Below are positions 19,032-27,794 of a stretch of 64,000 nt of DNA, one piece after another (position 1 is the first letter of the stretch; each line of letters opens with the position of its first letter). The DNA is from Demequina sp. NBRC 110056. Its GTDB lineage: Bacteria > Actinomycetota > Actinomycetes > Actinomycetales > Demequinaceae. The notes beneath the pieces are model-generated. The model ran no database searches, had not been told where the DNA came from, and was given only the letters and a program-made list of their open reading frames with translations. The stretch lies in assembly GCF_002090155.1 (NCBI RefSeq), contig NZ_BBRM01000002.1:1-64000 (forward strand), written 5' to 3'. The translations under genes were made by a program, and so were the position numbers.

Positions 19032-19511
19032 TCAGGCGGCGAGCGCCGCGCGCACGTCGTCCGCGATGTCCGCGGGCTCGGTGTTGGAGCCGTAGCGCCG
19101 GATCACGCGACCGTCGCGGCCCACGAGGAACTTGGTGAAGTTCCACTTCACCGCCTTGCCCAGCGGCGTGGGCGCCTCCTTCTTGAGCCACGAGAACAAC
19201 GGGTGCGCGTGCTTGCCGTTGACGTCCACCTTCGCGAACATCGGGAACGTCACGCCGTAGTTGGCCTGGCAGAAGTCGCCGATGTCCTCCGCGTCCGCGA
19301 GCTCCTGCTTGAACTGGTTCGAGGGGAAGCCCAGCACCACGAAGCCGTCCTCCTTGAACTGCCCGTAGAGCGCCTCGAGCCCCTCGAACTGGGGCGTGAA
19401 GCCGCACTTGGACGCCGTGTTCACCACGAGGGCCACCTGACCCGCGTAGGCGGACAACTCGCGCTCCTCGCCCTGGAGGGTGGCCGCGGTGAAGTCGGAG
19501 ATCGTCGTCAT
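19032..19511 (-). CDS. Glutathione peroxidase family protein (thiol peroxidase)
   Basis: A 159-residue peroxidase of the GPx family. The catalytic cysteine is C36 in NTASKCGFT (Cys, not selenocysteine), with Q66 in FPSNQF and the WNF motif (W123, N124) completing the site. C81 in DFCQANYG is positioned as the resolving cysteine of thioredoxin-dependent members. Actinobacteria such as this usually lack glutathione, so thioredoxin is the likely electron donor. The start follows GGAGGG. It stands alone between divergent genes. Confidence 0.92.
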   Translation of the reverse strand: MTTISDFTAATLQGEERELSAYAGQVALVVNTASKCGFTPQFEGLEALYGQFKEDGFVVLGFPSNQFKQELADAEDIGDFCQANYGVTFPMFAKVDVNGKHAHPLFSWLKKEAPTPLGKAVKWNFTKFLVGRDGRVIRRYGSNTEPADIADDVRAALAA

Positions 19512-19554
19512 CCCTCCATCCTGACACGGTCGACGTGTGGTGCACCATGGGCTC

Positions 19555-20316
19555 ATGGCGCGCGTGGTGGTGATCGGGGCGACGGGCTCCGTCGGGCGCG
19601 TCGTCGTGCCCGCGCTCACCGCGGCCGGCCACCACGTGGTCGCGTACGTGCGCGACCCGGCCCGCGCATCGGCGCTGCTGGGGGAGGTGACGGTCGCCGT
19701 GGGCGACCTCGACGACCAGCCGGCGCTGGCCGCGGCCGTGGGTGGGGCCGATGCGGTGGTCATGGTCCACGGCGCGGCGGGCTCCACCCCTCCCGAGGAG
19801 GTCGACTACGGGGCCGTGCCCGCGGTGCTGCGGGCCGTCGGCGCTGCGCGACCGCACGTGGTGCTCATGACCTCGATGGCGGTGACCCATGCGTCCGGCA
19901 GCTGGCGGGAGGCGATGCACTGGAAGCGACGGGGGGAGCGCCTGCTGCGCGCGAGCGGCCTGCCCGCGACGGTGATTCGGCCCGGGTGGTTCGACCTCGA
20001 GCCCGAGGGGCACCGCGCTGTCGCGCTCGAGCAGGGTGACCGCACGCCGGTGGACTCGCGCCGGCCCGTGGCGCGGGCGCAGATCGCCGATGCGGTGGTG
20101 GCGTCGCTCGCCTGTCCCGCCGTCGTCGGGGTCACCTTCGAGCTGTTCGCCGCGCCCGGCGAGCCCGAGCGCGACTGGTGCGCGCGCCTCGCGGGCCTGG
20201 TGCGCGACGAGCCCGGGTCGCTCGACGCCGCTCTCGACCCGCGAGAGCCCGCCCTGGCCGACGAGCCTGCCCGGCTGCGCCGCGACATGGAGGATCTCAG
20301 GCGACGCCGGGGTTAG
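19555..20316 (+). CDS. NAD(P)-binding SDR family protein, copy 2
   Basis: A 253-residue paralogue of 13934-14695, with the same length and the same order of motifs: GATGSVGRVV (cofactor), YVRDPARA, LMTSMAVTH, MHWKRRGERLL and RPGWFDLE. The ATG at 19555 aligns with the family start; the in-frame start at 19537 adds only six residues. Unlike copy 1 it is not in the redox operon; an SGNH hydrolase follows 10 bases later. Its function is unknown. Confidence 0.87.
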   Translation: MARVVVIGATGSVGRVVVPALTAAGHHVVAYVRDPARASALLGEVTVAVGDLDDQPALAAAVGGADAVVMVHGAAGSTPPEEVDYGAVPAVLRAVGAARPHVVLMTSMAVTHASGSWREAMHWKRRGERLLRASGLPATVIRPGWFDLEPEGHRAVALEQGDRTPVDSRRPVARAQIADAVVASLACPAVVGVTFELFAAPGEPERDWCARLAGLVRDEPGSLDAALDPREPALADEPARLRRDMEDLRRRRG

Positions 20317-20326
20317 GCTCGCTCTC

Positions 20327-21112
20327 ATGCGTTTCGCGGCGATCGGTGACAGCTTCACGGAGGGTGTTGGCGACGACCTGCCCGACGGCTCCGTGCGCGG
20401 ATGGGCGGACCTGGTGGCCGCCGGCCTGGCGGCAGGGCTCGACGAGCCCGTCGACTATGTCAACCTCGCCATCCGCGGCCGACTCATCGAGCCGATCGTC
20501 CGCGACCAGCTCGAGGCAGCGCTGGCGTTGGACCCGCTGCCTACGCTCATCAGCTTCAACGGCGGCGGCAACGACATGATGCGGCCAGGCTTCGACCTCG
20601 ACCGCATCGTCGGGCTGATCGAGCACGCGATCGACCGGTGCGCCGAGTCTGGCGTCGGGTTGCTGCTGCTGTCGGGCGGCGACCCCACCATGCGCTTGCC
20701 ACGAGGGGCGATGATGTCCGAGCGCGGGAGGATCTACCTCGACGCCATGGACGGCGTGTTCGAGCGTCGCCCCGGACAGCTGTTCGTCGACAACTGGTCG
20801 GATCAGGAGCTGCGTCGGGCGCCGTACTGGTCGGCCGATCGGCTGCACCTCGGGCCGCTGGGTCACGAGCGGGTCGCGGCACGCGTGCTCACCGCGCTCG
20901 GCGTGGAGACGGCGCTGCCGACGTCCTCGGACACGAGCCCCGAGGCGCGCGGCGCGCTCGTCGAGGCGCGCTACTACGGCCGCTACGTCCTGCCCTGGAT
21001 CGGGCGGCGCCTGACGCGCCGCTCGTCCGGCGACGGCCGCACGGCCAAGCACCCGGACTGGGTGCGCATCGACCCGACCGCCGTGCACGAGGCTGCCGAC
21101 TCGGCTCGCTAG
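20327..21112 (+). CDS. SGNH/GDSL-family hydrolase
   Basis: A 261-residue serine hydrolase. Block I is IGDSFTEGVGD with catalytic S9. The oxyanion glycine is in AIRGRLI, the Asn is in NGGGNDMM, and the Asp/His pair is in DRLHLGPLGH. No signal peptide is present, so it should be cytoplasmic. Relatives hydrolyse small esters and lipids; the substrate is not known. TAGGCT ends 7 bases before the ATG with no ribosome site, which supports a leaderless start at 20327. A longer in-frame upstream stretch overlaps the SDR gene and is a shadow. Confidence 0.9.
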   Translation: MRFAAIGDSFTEGVGDDLPDGSVRGWADLVAAGLAAGLDEPVDYVNLAIRGRLIEPIVRDQLEAALALDPLPTLISFNGGGNDMMRPGFDLDRIVGLIEHAIDRCAESGVGLLLLSGGDPTMRLPRGAMMSERGRIYLDAMDGVFERRPGQLFVDNWSDQELRRAPYWSADRLHLGPLGHERVAARVLTALGVETALPTSSDTSPEARGALVEARYYGRYVLPWIGRRLTRRSSGDGRTAKHPDWVRIDPTAVHEAADSAR

Positions 21113-21121
21113 CCTGGAGGC

Positions 21122-21604
21122 ATGCCCACCCCTGACTTCGTCCTCGCGCTGCGTGAGCGCATCGGCACCGACCTGCTGTGGCTTCCTGGCGTGACCGCGG
21201 TGATCCTTCGCGACGCGAGCGACGGCCAGGAGGTGCTTCTCGTCAAGCGCGCCGACAACGGTGCGTGGACGCCGGTCACGGGCATCATCGACCCCGGCGA
21301 GGAGCCCGCGGGCGCGGGCGCGCGCGAGGCGCTCGAGGAGGCAGATGTCGTCGCGGTGCCGGAGGCGCTCGTGCGGGTGCGGGCGCTCGAGCCCATCACC
21401 TACGACAACGGCGACCGGTCGCAGTACCTCGACCTGACCTATCGCTTCCGCTGGGTCAGCGGCGAGCCCCACCCCGCCGACGGCGAGAACACCGAGGCTC
21501 GGTGGTTCCCGACCACGGACCTGCCCGACATGAGCGCCGAGATGGCCGAGCGCATCGGCGCGGCGCTCAGGGGCGACGACCGAGCGGACTTCCTTCCCGC
21601 CTAG
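21122..21604 (+). CDS. NUDIX hydrolase
   Basis: A 160-residue protein with a recognisable Nudix box, GIIDPGEEPAGAGAREALEE (about residues 56-75). The catalytic REALEE core is intact, but the usual glycine near the end of the box is alanine. It should cleave a nucleoside diphosphate linked to another group, with Mg; the specific compound is unknown. GGAGGC lies just before the ATG. It follows the SGNH gene by 9 bases and ends at a strong hairpin. Confidence 0.88.
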   Translation: MPTPDFVLALRERIGTDLLWLPGVTAVILRDASDGQEVLLVKRADNGAWTPVTGIIDPGEEPAGAGAREALEEADVVAVPEALVRVRALEPITYDNGDRSQYLDLTYRFRWVSGEPHPADGENTEARWFPTTDLPDMSAEMAERIGAALRGDDRADFLPA

Positions 21605-21608
21605 ACCG

Positions 21609-21669
21609 CGAAAGTGGACCCACTTTCATCCTCTGCGCACCGTAGGCGATGAGAGTGGGCCCACTTTCG
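21609..21669. terminator. Long inverted repeat between convergent genes, with nested palindromes
   Basis: Arms 21609-21630 and 21648-21669 pair over 22 bases with two mismatches. Each arm is also nearly palindromic by itself (AAAGTGG-AC-CCACTTT, and AGAGTGGGCCCACTTT), so the DNA or RNA can fold as one long hairpin or two short ones. It lies between the Nudix and exporter stop codons and probably ends transcription both ways. Confidence 0.75.
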
Positions 21670-21693
21670 TGGACGGGGAGGGGGCGGGGAGGG

Positions 21694-23184
21694 TCAGTGA
21701 GCAGCCACCGGGGCCGCCCCGTCGACCTTCGCGGGCTGGCGGACCAGCGTCGCGAGGCCGATCCCGAGCGTCGCGAGCACGGCTCCCACCAGGAACGCGG
21801 TGCGGATGCCCGCGGCCTCGGCCGCCACCTCGGTGGCGCCGGCGTCGACCTCGGTGATGGCCACCGCCGTCATGGTCGACACGAACAACGCGGTGCCGGC
21901 CGCCGCCGCGACCTGCTGCAGCGTCGAGATGGTCGCGGAGCCGTGCGAGTACAGGTGCCGGGGCAGGGAGCCCAGGCTCGCGGTGAACAGCGGCGTGAAG
22001 ATCAGCGCGAGGCCCGCGCTGAGCGTCATGTGGCACGCGAGGATCATCCACGGCTGCGTCGACTGCGACAGCGTGAGCGCCAGGACCCACAGCGCGGTCG
22101 CGACGAGCGCCGTTCCGGGGATCAGCAGCGGGCGCGGGCCGATGCGGTCGTACAGCCGTCCCACCGGCCGCGCCATGAGGCCCATGAGCAGGCCCCCGGG
22201 CAGCAGCATCAGGCCGGTCTGCAGCACGCTCAGCTCGAGCACGCCCTGCGTGAACAGCGGGACCAGGATGATGGTGCCGAACAGCGCCATCATGGCCACG
22301 ACGAACATGGCGGTCGCGACGGAGAAGGTGCGCTCGCGGAACACTCGCAGGTCCAGCAGGGGAGCGTCGCGGCGCTGCAGGGCGATCTGGCGCCAGGCGA
22401 ACGCGGCAGTCCCGACCACGCCGATGATCACGTAGGTGAGCGCCGCGGCGATCGAGCCCTCGGCGGACTCGCCGATCTGCGACAGCCCGAACACGAGCGA
22501 CCCGAAGCCGAGCGCGGCCAGGAGCACCGACCAGCCGTCGAGCGGCGCGGGGCGCGTCTCGTTCGTCGAGCGCATCTTCAGGAAGCCGAAGACCAGCACC
22601 GTGATGGCGACGGGAAGGACGAAGACGAACAGGTAGCGCCACGGCAGGAACTGCAGGATGATCCCGGAGATCGTCGGCCCGAGCGCGGGCGCGACGGAGA
22701 TGACGAGGCCGATGGTGCCCATGCGCTTGCCACGCTCGTTCTCGGGCACCAGGCTGATGACGGTCGTCATCAGCAGCGGCAGCATCACGGCCGTGCCGGA
22801 CGCCTGGATGACGCGCGCGCCGAGCAGGACCTCGAAGCCCGGCGCCACCGCGGCGAGCGCGGTGCCGGCCACGAACGTCGACATCGCCGCGAGGTAGAGC
22901 GGGCGGGTCGGGAACCGCTGCAGCAGCCAGCCGGTGATGGGGATGACCACCGCCATGGTCAGCAGGAACGCGGCGGTGAGCCACTGCGCGTCCACCGCCG
23001 TGATGTCGAGGTCCTCCATCAGGTGGGGGATCGCGACGCCCATGATCGTCTCGTTGAGGATCACCGTGAACGCGGACACGATGAGCACGAGGATGACGAT
23101 GTTGTCGCGCCGGCTCGTGGTCTCCGCCTCGGTCGCGGAATCGGTCGCGACGGTGGTCGTCTTGGGCGCAGTGCTATCGGACAT
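21694..23184 (-). CDS. MFS drug exporter, DHA2 family
   Basis: A 496-residue membrane transporter of the EmrB/LmrB type. The first helix leads into VILNETIMGVAIPHLMEDL, a DHA2 hallmark. GGAGG lies before the ATG at 23184. The motif LPLLMTTVISLVPENERGKRMG and the C-terminal helices complete a 14-helix pattern. It has a short cytoplasmic N-tail rich in Ser, Thr and Ala. No regulator is adjacent. It is distinct from the exporter at 7265-8860, with little identity outside family motifs. The substrate is unknown. Confidence 0.9.
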   Translation of the reverse strand: MSDSTAPKTTTVATDSATEAETTSRRDNIVILVLIVSAFTVILNETIMGVAIPHLMEDLDITAVDAQWLTAAFLLTMAVVIPITGWLLQRFPTRPLYLAAMSTFVAGTALAAVAPGFEVLLGARVIQASGTAVMLPLLMTTVISLVPENERGKRMGTIGLVISVAPALGPTISGIILQFLPWRYLFVFVLPVAITVLVFGFLKMRSTNETRPAPLDGWSVLLAALGFGSLVFGLSQIGESAEGSIAAALTYVIIGVVGTAAFAWRQIALQRRDAPLLDLRVFRERTFSVATAMFVVAMMALFGTIILVPLFTQGVLELSVLQTGLMLLPGGLLMGLMARPVGRLYDRIGPRPLLIPGTALVATALWVLALTLSQSTQPWMILACHMTLSAGLALIFTPLFTASLGSLPRHLYSHGSATISTLQQVAAAAGTALFVSTMTAVAITEVDAGATEVAAEAAGIRTAFLVGAVLATLGIGLATLVRQPAKVDGAAPVAAH

Positions 23185-23330
23185 GATGCCTCCGGGGGTG
23201 CGCGTCAGACGAACAGAACCCTCGCGGCGGGACGGCGCGGTGCACACGCGGGGACGGACCATTGTCGCACCTCGCGAGCGGTCCGGAAAGGGCAACCGCG
23301 CGGTCCGGGCGGAGATTCCCTACCGGGCGG

Positions 23331-24149
23331 TCAGATGAGTCCGACGCGCTCGAACCCCTGGACGAGGCCCGCGTGGTCGGGGCCCGGGACGACGACATCG
23401 GCGTTCGCGAGCACGTCCGAGTGTCCGCCCTCGATGCCGATGGCCGTGCCGGCATAGCGGATCATCTCGATGTCGTTGGGCCCGTCTCCCGCGGCCACCA
23501 CGTCAGCGGCGGTGAGCCCCAGGCGGTCGACGACGGCGCGCATGCCCACCTCCTTGGTGATGTGGGCGAGGTAGAGCTCTCCCGCACCGCGGCCCAGGTC
23601 GCGGATGGAGGTGTCGACGGCGGCGACCTCGGGGCCGATCTCGGCCGCGATCTCCGACAGCGGCACGTCCGCGCTGAGCGTGACGACCTTGCAGAACGCG
23701 AGCCCGTCGAAGGTCTCGACGACGCGGCGCCCGGCGAGCAGATCCCGCCACACCTCCTCCTGGCTCGAACCCGAGCCCGGGGCGCGGGAGTCCATCGCCT
23801 CGCGACCCTCGGTGCGCACGTACATCGCCTCGGTCGCCTCGACGAGGCTCACGGCATGGTGGCGGTCGAGCGCCGCGATGGACTTGGCGGCGACGTCCGC
23901 GGGGAAGGTCTCGTCGCGCAGCACCTCGCCATCGAGCTCGGCGTAGGCGCCGGCGCCGGCCACCACCCCGTCGAATCCCGCCGCGAGCAGCCGATCGGAG
24001 ACCGTGGCGCGGGGACGCCCGGTGCACAGCAGCACCCGGTGGCCGTTCGAGCGCGCGGCGCGGACGGCGTCCACGTGCTCGGGCGGCACCGCGCCGTGGA
24101 ACGCGTAGGTGCCGTCGATGTCGAGGAAGACGAGGCGGGGGCTGGGCAT
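23331..24149 (-). CDS. HAD-superfamily hydrolase, Cof type
   Basis: A 272-residue phosphatase of HAD subfamily IIB. Motif I is FLDIDGT with D10 (nucleophile) and D12. Motif II is CTGRPRATV, the lysine of motif III is in ITKEVGMRAV, and motif IV is GDGPNDIEMI. A large cap domain spans about residues 80-190. Members act on sugar phosphates and flavin nucleotides; the substrate here is unknown. The gene lies 10 bases after the WYL regulator on the same strand. Confidence 0.9.
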   Translation of the reverse strand: MPSPRLVFLDIDGTYAFHGAVPPEHVDAVRAARSNGHRVLLCTGRPRATVSDRLLAAGFDGVVAGAGAYAELDGEVLRDETFPADVAAKSIAALDRHHAVSLVEATEAMYVRTEGREAMDSRAPGSGSSQEEVWRDLLAGRRVVETFDGLAFCKVVTLSADVPLSEIAAEIGPEVAAVDTSIRDLGRGAGELYLAHITKEVGMRAVVDRLGLTAADVVAAGDGPNDIEMIRYAGTAIGIEGGHSDVLANADVVVPGPDHAGLVQGFERVGLI

Positions 24150-24159
24150 GCGCCCCAGC

Positions 24160-25149
24160 CTAGGAGGGATCGGAGACGGCCGATGCGCGCTCGAGCCCGC
24201 GCAGCATGACCGTCAGCATCGCGGCGAGCTCGGCGCGGTGAGCCTCGTCGAGCTCGACGGACCAGTCGACGTCCTGCGGCAGCCAGGACATGGCGTACAT
24301 GAGGTCGCGCACGTCCGTGCCGCCGAAGCCCCAGCGGGTGCGTCCGGGGGAGGGCTCGGTCGAGCCGTCTGCCCACACGCCCATGTGCGCCTCGAACGCG
24401 GCGATCGAGGTCTCGAGGACGGCGAACGCCTCCACCGGCTGACGCTGGGCGGAGCTCGCGACGAACACGCGCTCGTCGATCTCCTCGCGGGTGAGCGGCC
24501 GGGGCGCGAAGCGCACGCCCGTCGCCGTCAGCTCGCTGAGGCGGTCGAGCCGGAAGGTGCGCCAGTCCTCGCGCTCGAGGTCCCAGGCGACCAGGTACCA
24601 GCGTCCGCGCGCGGGGGCGAGGGCGTGGGGCTCGACGCGTCGGCGTGACGCCCGTCCCTGCGCATCCTCGTAGGCGAAGCGCACACGCTCTCGATCGCGG
24701 CAGGCGAGCGCCACCTGGCCGAGCACGGCGGGAAGCACGTCCGCGCCGCGACCCTGGGACGGCGCCGTCATCGCCTGCGCGAGCGCGGTCACCTTGCGGC
24801 GCAGCTGGGGCTCGAGCACCTGCTCGAGCTTCGCGATCGCCGACAGCGCCGTCGCCGTGCCGTCGACCAGCTGCTCGGCGGCCGCGACGCGCAGCCCGAC
24901 CGCGATGGCGACGGCCTCGTCCTCGCTCAGCAGCAGCGGGGGCAGGGTGCCGCCGGACTCGAGCCGGTAGCCGCCTTCGCGTCCCGTGGAGGAGCCGATG
25001 CGGTAGCCGAGCTCTCGCAGGCGCTCCACGTCGCGGCGGATGGTGCGCTCGGTGGTGCCGAGGCGTTCGGCGAGCTCGGGCCCGCTCCAGTGCCGGTGGC
25101 GCTGCAGCAGGTCGAGGAGCGCGAGGGTTCGTGCGGTGGTGTCGGCCAT
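24160..25149 (-). CDS. WYL-domain transcriptional regulator (YafY type)
   Basis: A 329-residue regulator with an N-terminal HTH_11 winged helix (TTERTIRRDVERLRELGYRI, about residues 27-46), a WYL ligand domain (GRWYLVAWDLER, about residue 195) and a C-terminal WCX extension. It is divergent from the ABC exporter genes, with an inverted repeat at 25169-25191 in the gap, so it most likely controls that exporter and itself. Its signal is unknown; WYL domains of this group often sense nucleotides or single-stranded DNA. Confidence 0.92.
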   Translation of the reverse strand: MADTTARTLALLDLLQRHRHWSGPELAERLGTTERTIRRDVERLRELGYRIGSSTGREGGYRLESGGTLPPLLLSEDEAVAIAVGLRVAAAEQLVDGTATALSAIAKLEQVLEPQLRRKVTALAQAMTAPSQGRGADVLPAVLGQVALACRDRERVRFAYEDAQGRASRRRVEPHALAPARGRWYLVAWDLEREDWRTFRLDRLSELTATGVRFAPRPLTREEIDERVFVASSAQRQPVEAFAVLETSIAAFEAHMGVWADGSTEPSPGRTRWGFGGTDVRDLMYAMSWLPQDVDWSVELDEAHRAELAAMLTVMLRGLERASAVSDPS

Positions 25150-25168
25150 GACTCCACATTCTCATCCA

Positions 25169-25191
25169 TTGCGGACGGAAACTGTCCGCAA
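25169..25191. promoter_or_regulatory. Operator between WYL regulator and ABC exporter
   Basis: TTGCGGAC-N7-GTCCGCAA is a perfect 8-bp inverted repeat in the 62-base gap between divergent start codons. TAACGT at 25199-25204, 7 bases before the ATG at 25212, is the likely -10 box of the exporter genes, so a protein bound to the repeat would touch the -35 region. Confidence 0.75.
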
Positions 25192-25211
25192 AGGGTCGTA
25201 ACGTGGCCGGC

Positions 25212-26237
25212 ATGACCAACCCGATCATCGAGGCCGAGGGCCTCACCAAGCAGTTCAGTCGCGGCAAGACCACGGTCGATGCCGTCACCGACGTGTCCTT
25301 CTCCGTCGACCCTGGAGGGCTCGTCGCCTTCCTCGGGCCCAATGGCGCTGGAAAGTCCACCACCATCCGGATGCTCACCACCCTGATCCCGCCCACCTCG
25401 GGCGGAGCGCGGGTGGTCGGGCACGACATCGCGCGAGCGCCGCACGAGGTGAGGGCCCGCATCGGCTACGTCGGCCAGGGCACCTCGGGCTCGTTCGCGC
25501 AGCGCGTGCGTGACGAGCTGCTCAGCCAAGGCGCGTTCTACGGCGTGCCCGCCCGCGAGGCCAAGCAGCGCGCGGAGTCGCTCATCGAGTCGCTCGACCT
25601 CGCGGGGTTCGCCTCGCGCACCGTGCAGCAGCTGTCGGGCGGCCAGAAGCGGCGCCTCGACATCGCGCTGGGGCTCATGCACGCGCCGCCGCTGATCTTC
25701 CTCGACGAGCCGTCGACGGGCCTCGACCCGCAGAGCCGCGCGAACCTCTGGGAGCACATCCTCGACCTGCGCACCCAGCACGGCACGACGGTGTTCCTCA
25801 CCACGCACTACCTCGATGAGGCGGACCGGTACGCCGAGCGCGTCATGGTCATGGACGCCGGCCGCGTCATCGCCGACGACACGGCGTCCGCGCTCAAGGC
25901 GACGCTCGCGGGCGACGCCATCACCCTGGGGTTCGGGTCGGCGGCCGACGCCGACGCCGCGGAGCCGGCGATCGCGCGCCTGGCCGACCGTGCGACCACC
26001 CGGCCCGACCCGACCACCGTCGCGGCGAACGTGGAGGACGGCGAGAGCTTGCTGCCGCGACTGATCCGCGAGCTCGACGCCCAGGGCCTCGCCGTGGAGC
26101 GGGCGACCGGCGTGCCGCCCACCCTCGACGACGTGTTCCTCGCGCTCACCGGGCGCACCCTGCGGGAGGCCGACGCCGCCCACGACACCACCCCGGCCGC
26201 CGAACCGGCCGCCGCGACCGAAGGAGCCCCGTCATGA
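25212..26237 (+). CDS. ABC exporter ATP-binding protein (DrrA-like)
   Basis: A 341-residue ATPase of the daunorubicin-resistance type. Walker A is GPNGAGKST (K48), the signature is QLSGGQKRRLDIALG and Walker B is LIFLDEPSTGLDP. The C-terminal part (about 215-330) is the extra regulatory domain of DrrA proteins, ending in a typical TLDDVFLALTG block. The ATG at 25212 has a leaderless -10 box; a GTG three codons upstream has AAAGGG before it and is an alternative. It overlaps the permease gene by 4 bases. The exported compound is unknown. Confidence 0.92.
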   Translation: MTNPIIEAEGLTKQFSRGKTTVDAVTDVSFSVDPGGLVAFLGPNGAGKSTTIRMLTTLIPPTSGGARVVGHDIARAPHEVRARIGYVGQGTSGSFAQRVRDELLSQGAFYGVPAREAKQRAESLIESLDLAGFASRTVQQLSGGQKRRLDIALGLMHAPPLIFLDEPSTGLDPQSRANLWEHILDLRTQHGTTVFLTTHYLDEADRYAERVMVMDAGRVIADDTASALKATLAGDAITLGFGSAADADAAEPAIARLADRATTRPDPTTVAANVEDGESLLPRLIRELDAQGLAVERATGVPPTLDDVFLALTGRTLREADAAHDTTPAAEPAAATEGAPS

Positions 26238-27031
26238 GCGCCGTCGACACCACCGCCGCATCGAGCCGGGCCGCTGGGCGCTCCGGCGCCCGCGACACCG
26301 TCAACGTGATGATCCGCGAGCTGCGGCCCGTGGTCCGCGACCCGTTCTCGGTGATCTTCTCGCTCGTCCAGCCGCTCGTGTTCCTGGGCCTGTTCACGCC
26401 GCTGCTCATCGGCACCTCGGGGGAGTCCACCGCGGACACCCTGGCGTGGTTCGTCCCCGGCGTCCTCGCGATGATCGTGCTGTTCGGCACCGGCGCGACG
26501 GGCTCGAACCTGCAGTACGAGATGATGACCGGCTCGCACGAGCGCACCCTGGTCGCGCCCCTGTCGCGCGCCTCGCTGCTCGCCGGGCGCGCCCTCAAGG
26601 AGGTCGTGCCCATCGTCGTCCAGGTGCTCGTCATCGTCGCGATCGCGTGGCCCTTCGGCTTCCGGCCGAACCTGCTGGGCCTGCTCGCGGGCCTCGTGAT
26701 CCTCGCGGCGTTCGGTGTGGGACTCGGCTCGTTGTCCTACGCGCTTGCCCTCAAGACCAAGGATCGCGAGTGGGCGTTCTGGGCGGTCCAGCAGACGCTG
26801 ATCTTCCCGCTGCTGATCCTGTCGGGGATGCTGCTGCCGCTCGACGCCGGACCGCGGTGGATGACCGTGGTGTCCACCTTCAACCCGGTCAACTGGGTCG
26901 TGCAGGCCGAGCGCCACCTGATGGCGGGCGACTTCGCGGCAGCCGCGGTCGGGTGGGGCGTGCTGGCCGCGGCCGCGACCGCTGCGGTCGGGCTGGTGGT
27001 CGGCATCCGCGCGATGAAGGTCAGCGAGTAG
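26234..27031 (+). CDS. ABC-2 type permease (DrrB-like)
   Basis: A 265-residue membrane protein with six predicted helices. After a short cytoplasmic N-terminus comes the LRPVVRDPFSVIFSLVQPLVFLG block. The ABC-2 signature region contains FPLLILSGMLLPLDAGPRWM. It pairs with the ATPase, with which it overlaps by 4 bases (ATGA), to form a drug or lipid exporter. Control is probably by the WYL regulator. Confidence 0.9.
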   Translation: MSAVDTTAASSRAAGRSGARDTVNVMIRELRPVVRDPFSVIFSLVQPLVFLGLFTPLLIGTSGESTADTLAWFVPGVLAMIVLFGTGATGSNLQYEMMTGSHERTLVAPLSRASLLAGRALKEVVPIVVQVLVIVAIAWPFGFRPNLLGLLAGLVILAAFGVGLGSLSYALALKTKDREWAFWAVQQTLIFPLLILSGMLLPLDAGPRWMTVVSTFNPVNWVVQAERHLMAGDFAAAAVGWGVLAAAATAAVGLVVGIRAMKVSE

Positions 27032-27086
27032 GGCCGATGCGCGCAGGGGCTCCCGCCCGGGCCGTCACCTGACGTACGGTACGGGC

Positions 27087-27785
27087 GTGAGCCCCGCGCC
27101 CCCGCCCTCCCTTCGCACGCTCGGCATCGTGGGCGCCGGGCGAGTAGGTCTGGCGATCGCGAGGCGCGCGGTCGCGGCGGGCCTCGACGTCGGCGTCGCG
27201 GCACGGCGCCCGCCGGAGGAGATGCGCGCGGTCATCGAGGCGGGCGCGCCCGGCGCGAGCTCGATCTCGGTCGCCGACGCGGCGCGCAGGGACGCCGTGC
27301 TGCTCGCGCTGCCGCTCGGCAAGATCGCGTCCCTCGACGCCGCGCTGTTCGCCGGCGCCCTGGTGATCGACGCCAGCAACCACTGGTGGGAGATCGACGG
27401 CCGCCTGCCGCAGTTCGAGGACCTCACGACCTCGACCTCCGAGCAGGTCGGCCGGCACCTGGCGGGGGCCCGGATCGTCAAGTCGCTCAACCACGTGGGC
27501 GCCTATGTGCTCGAGGAGCTTCACGCGCCGCCCGGCGACCCCGCCCGCATCGCCGTCGCCGTCGCGGGCGACGGCGCGGACGACGTCGACGCGGTGGCGG
27601 GGCTCGTCGATGCGCTCGGCTACGACCCCGTGGTCGCGGGTTCGTTGGCGGAGGGCATGCGGTTCGAGCCGGGGACGGAGCTGTTCGGTGCCGAGGGCGA
27701 CGCCGCCGAGGCGCGGGCGATGCTCGACAGGTTCTGGGACTCGCAGCGCGGGCGCGTGGTGGCCCGTGCAAGGGCCGCGCTGTAG
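27087..27785 (+). CDS. NADPH-dependent F420 reductase-like oxidoreductase, copy 2
   Basis: A 232-residue paralogue of 17231-17899. The cofactor motif is GIVGAGRVGLAIARRA, and the shared blocks are DASNHWWEIDG and IVKSLNHVGAYV. The GTG start has TACGGT 6 bases upstream and no ribosome site, so it appears leaderless. Unlike copy 1 it is not beside an LLM gene; the following GH43-type gene starts 9 bases later but seems to have its own promoter. The function is not known beyond cofactor or small-molecule reduction. Confidence 0.85.
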   Translation: MSPAPPPSLRTLGIVGAGRVGLAIARRAVAAGLDVGVAARRPPEEMRAVIEAGAPGASSISVADAARRDAVLLALPLGKIASLDAALFAGALVIDASNHWWEIDGRLPQFEDLTTSTSEQVGRHLAGARIVKSLNHVGAYVLEELHAPPGDPARIAVAVAGDGADDVDAVAGLVDALGYDPVVAGSLAEGMRFEPGTELFGAEGDAAEARAMLDRFWDSQRGRVVARARAAL

Positions 27786-27794
27786 GCTCCTTCC

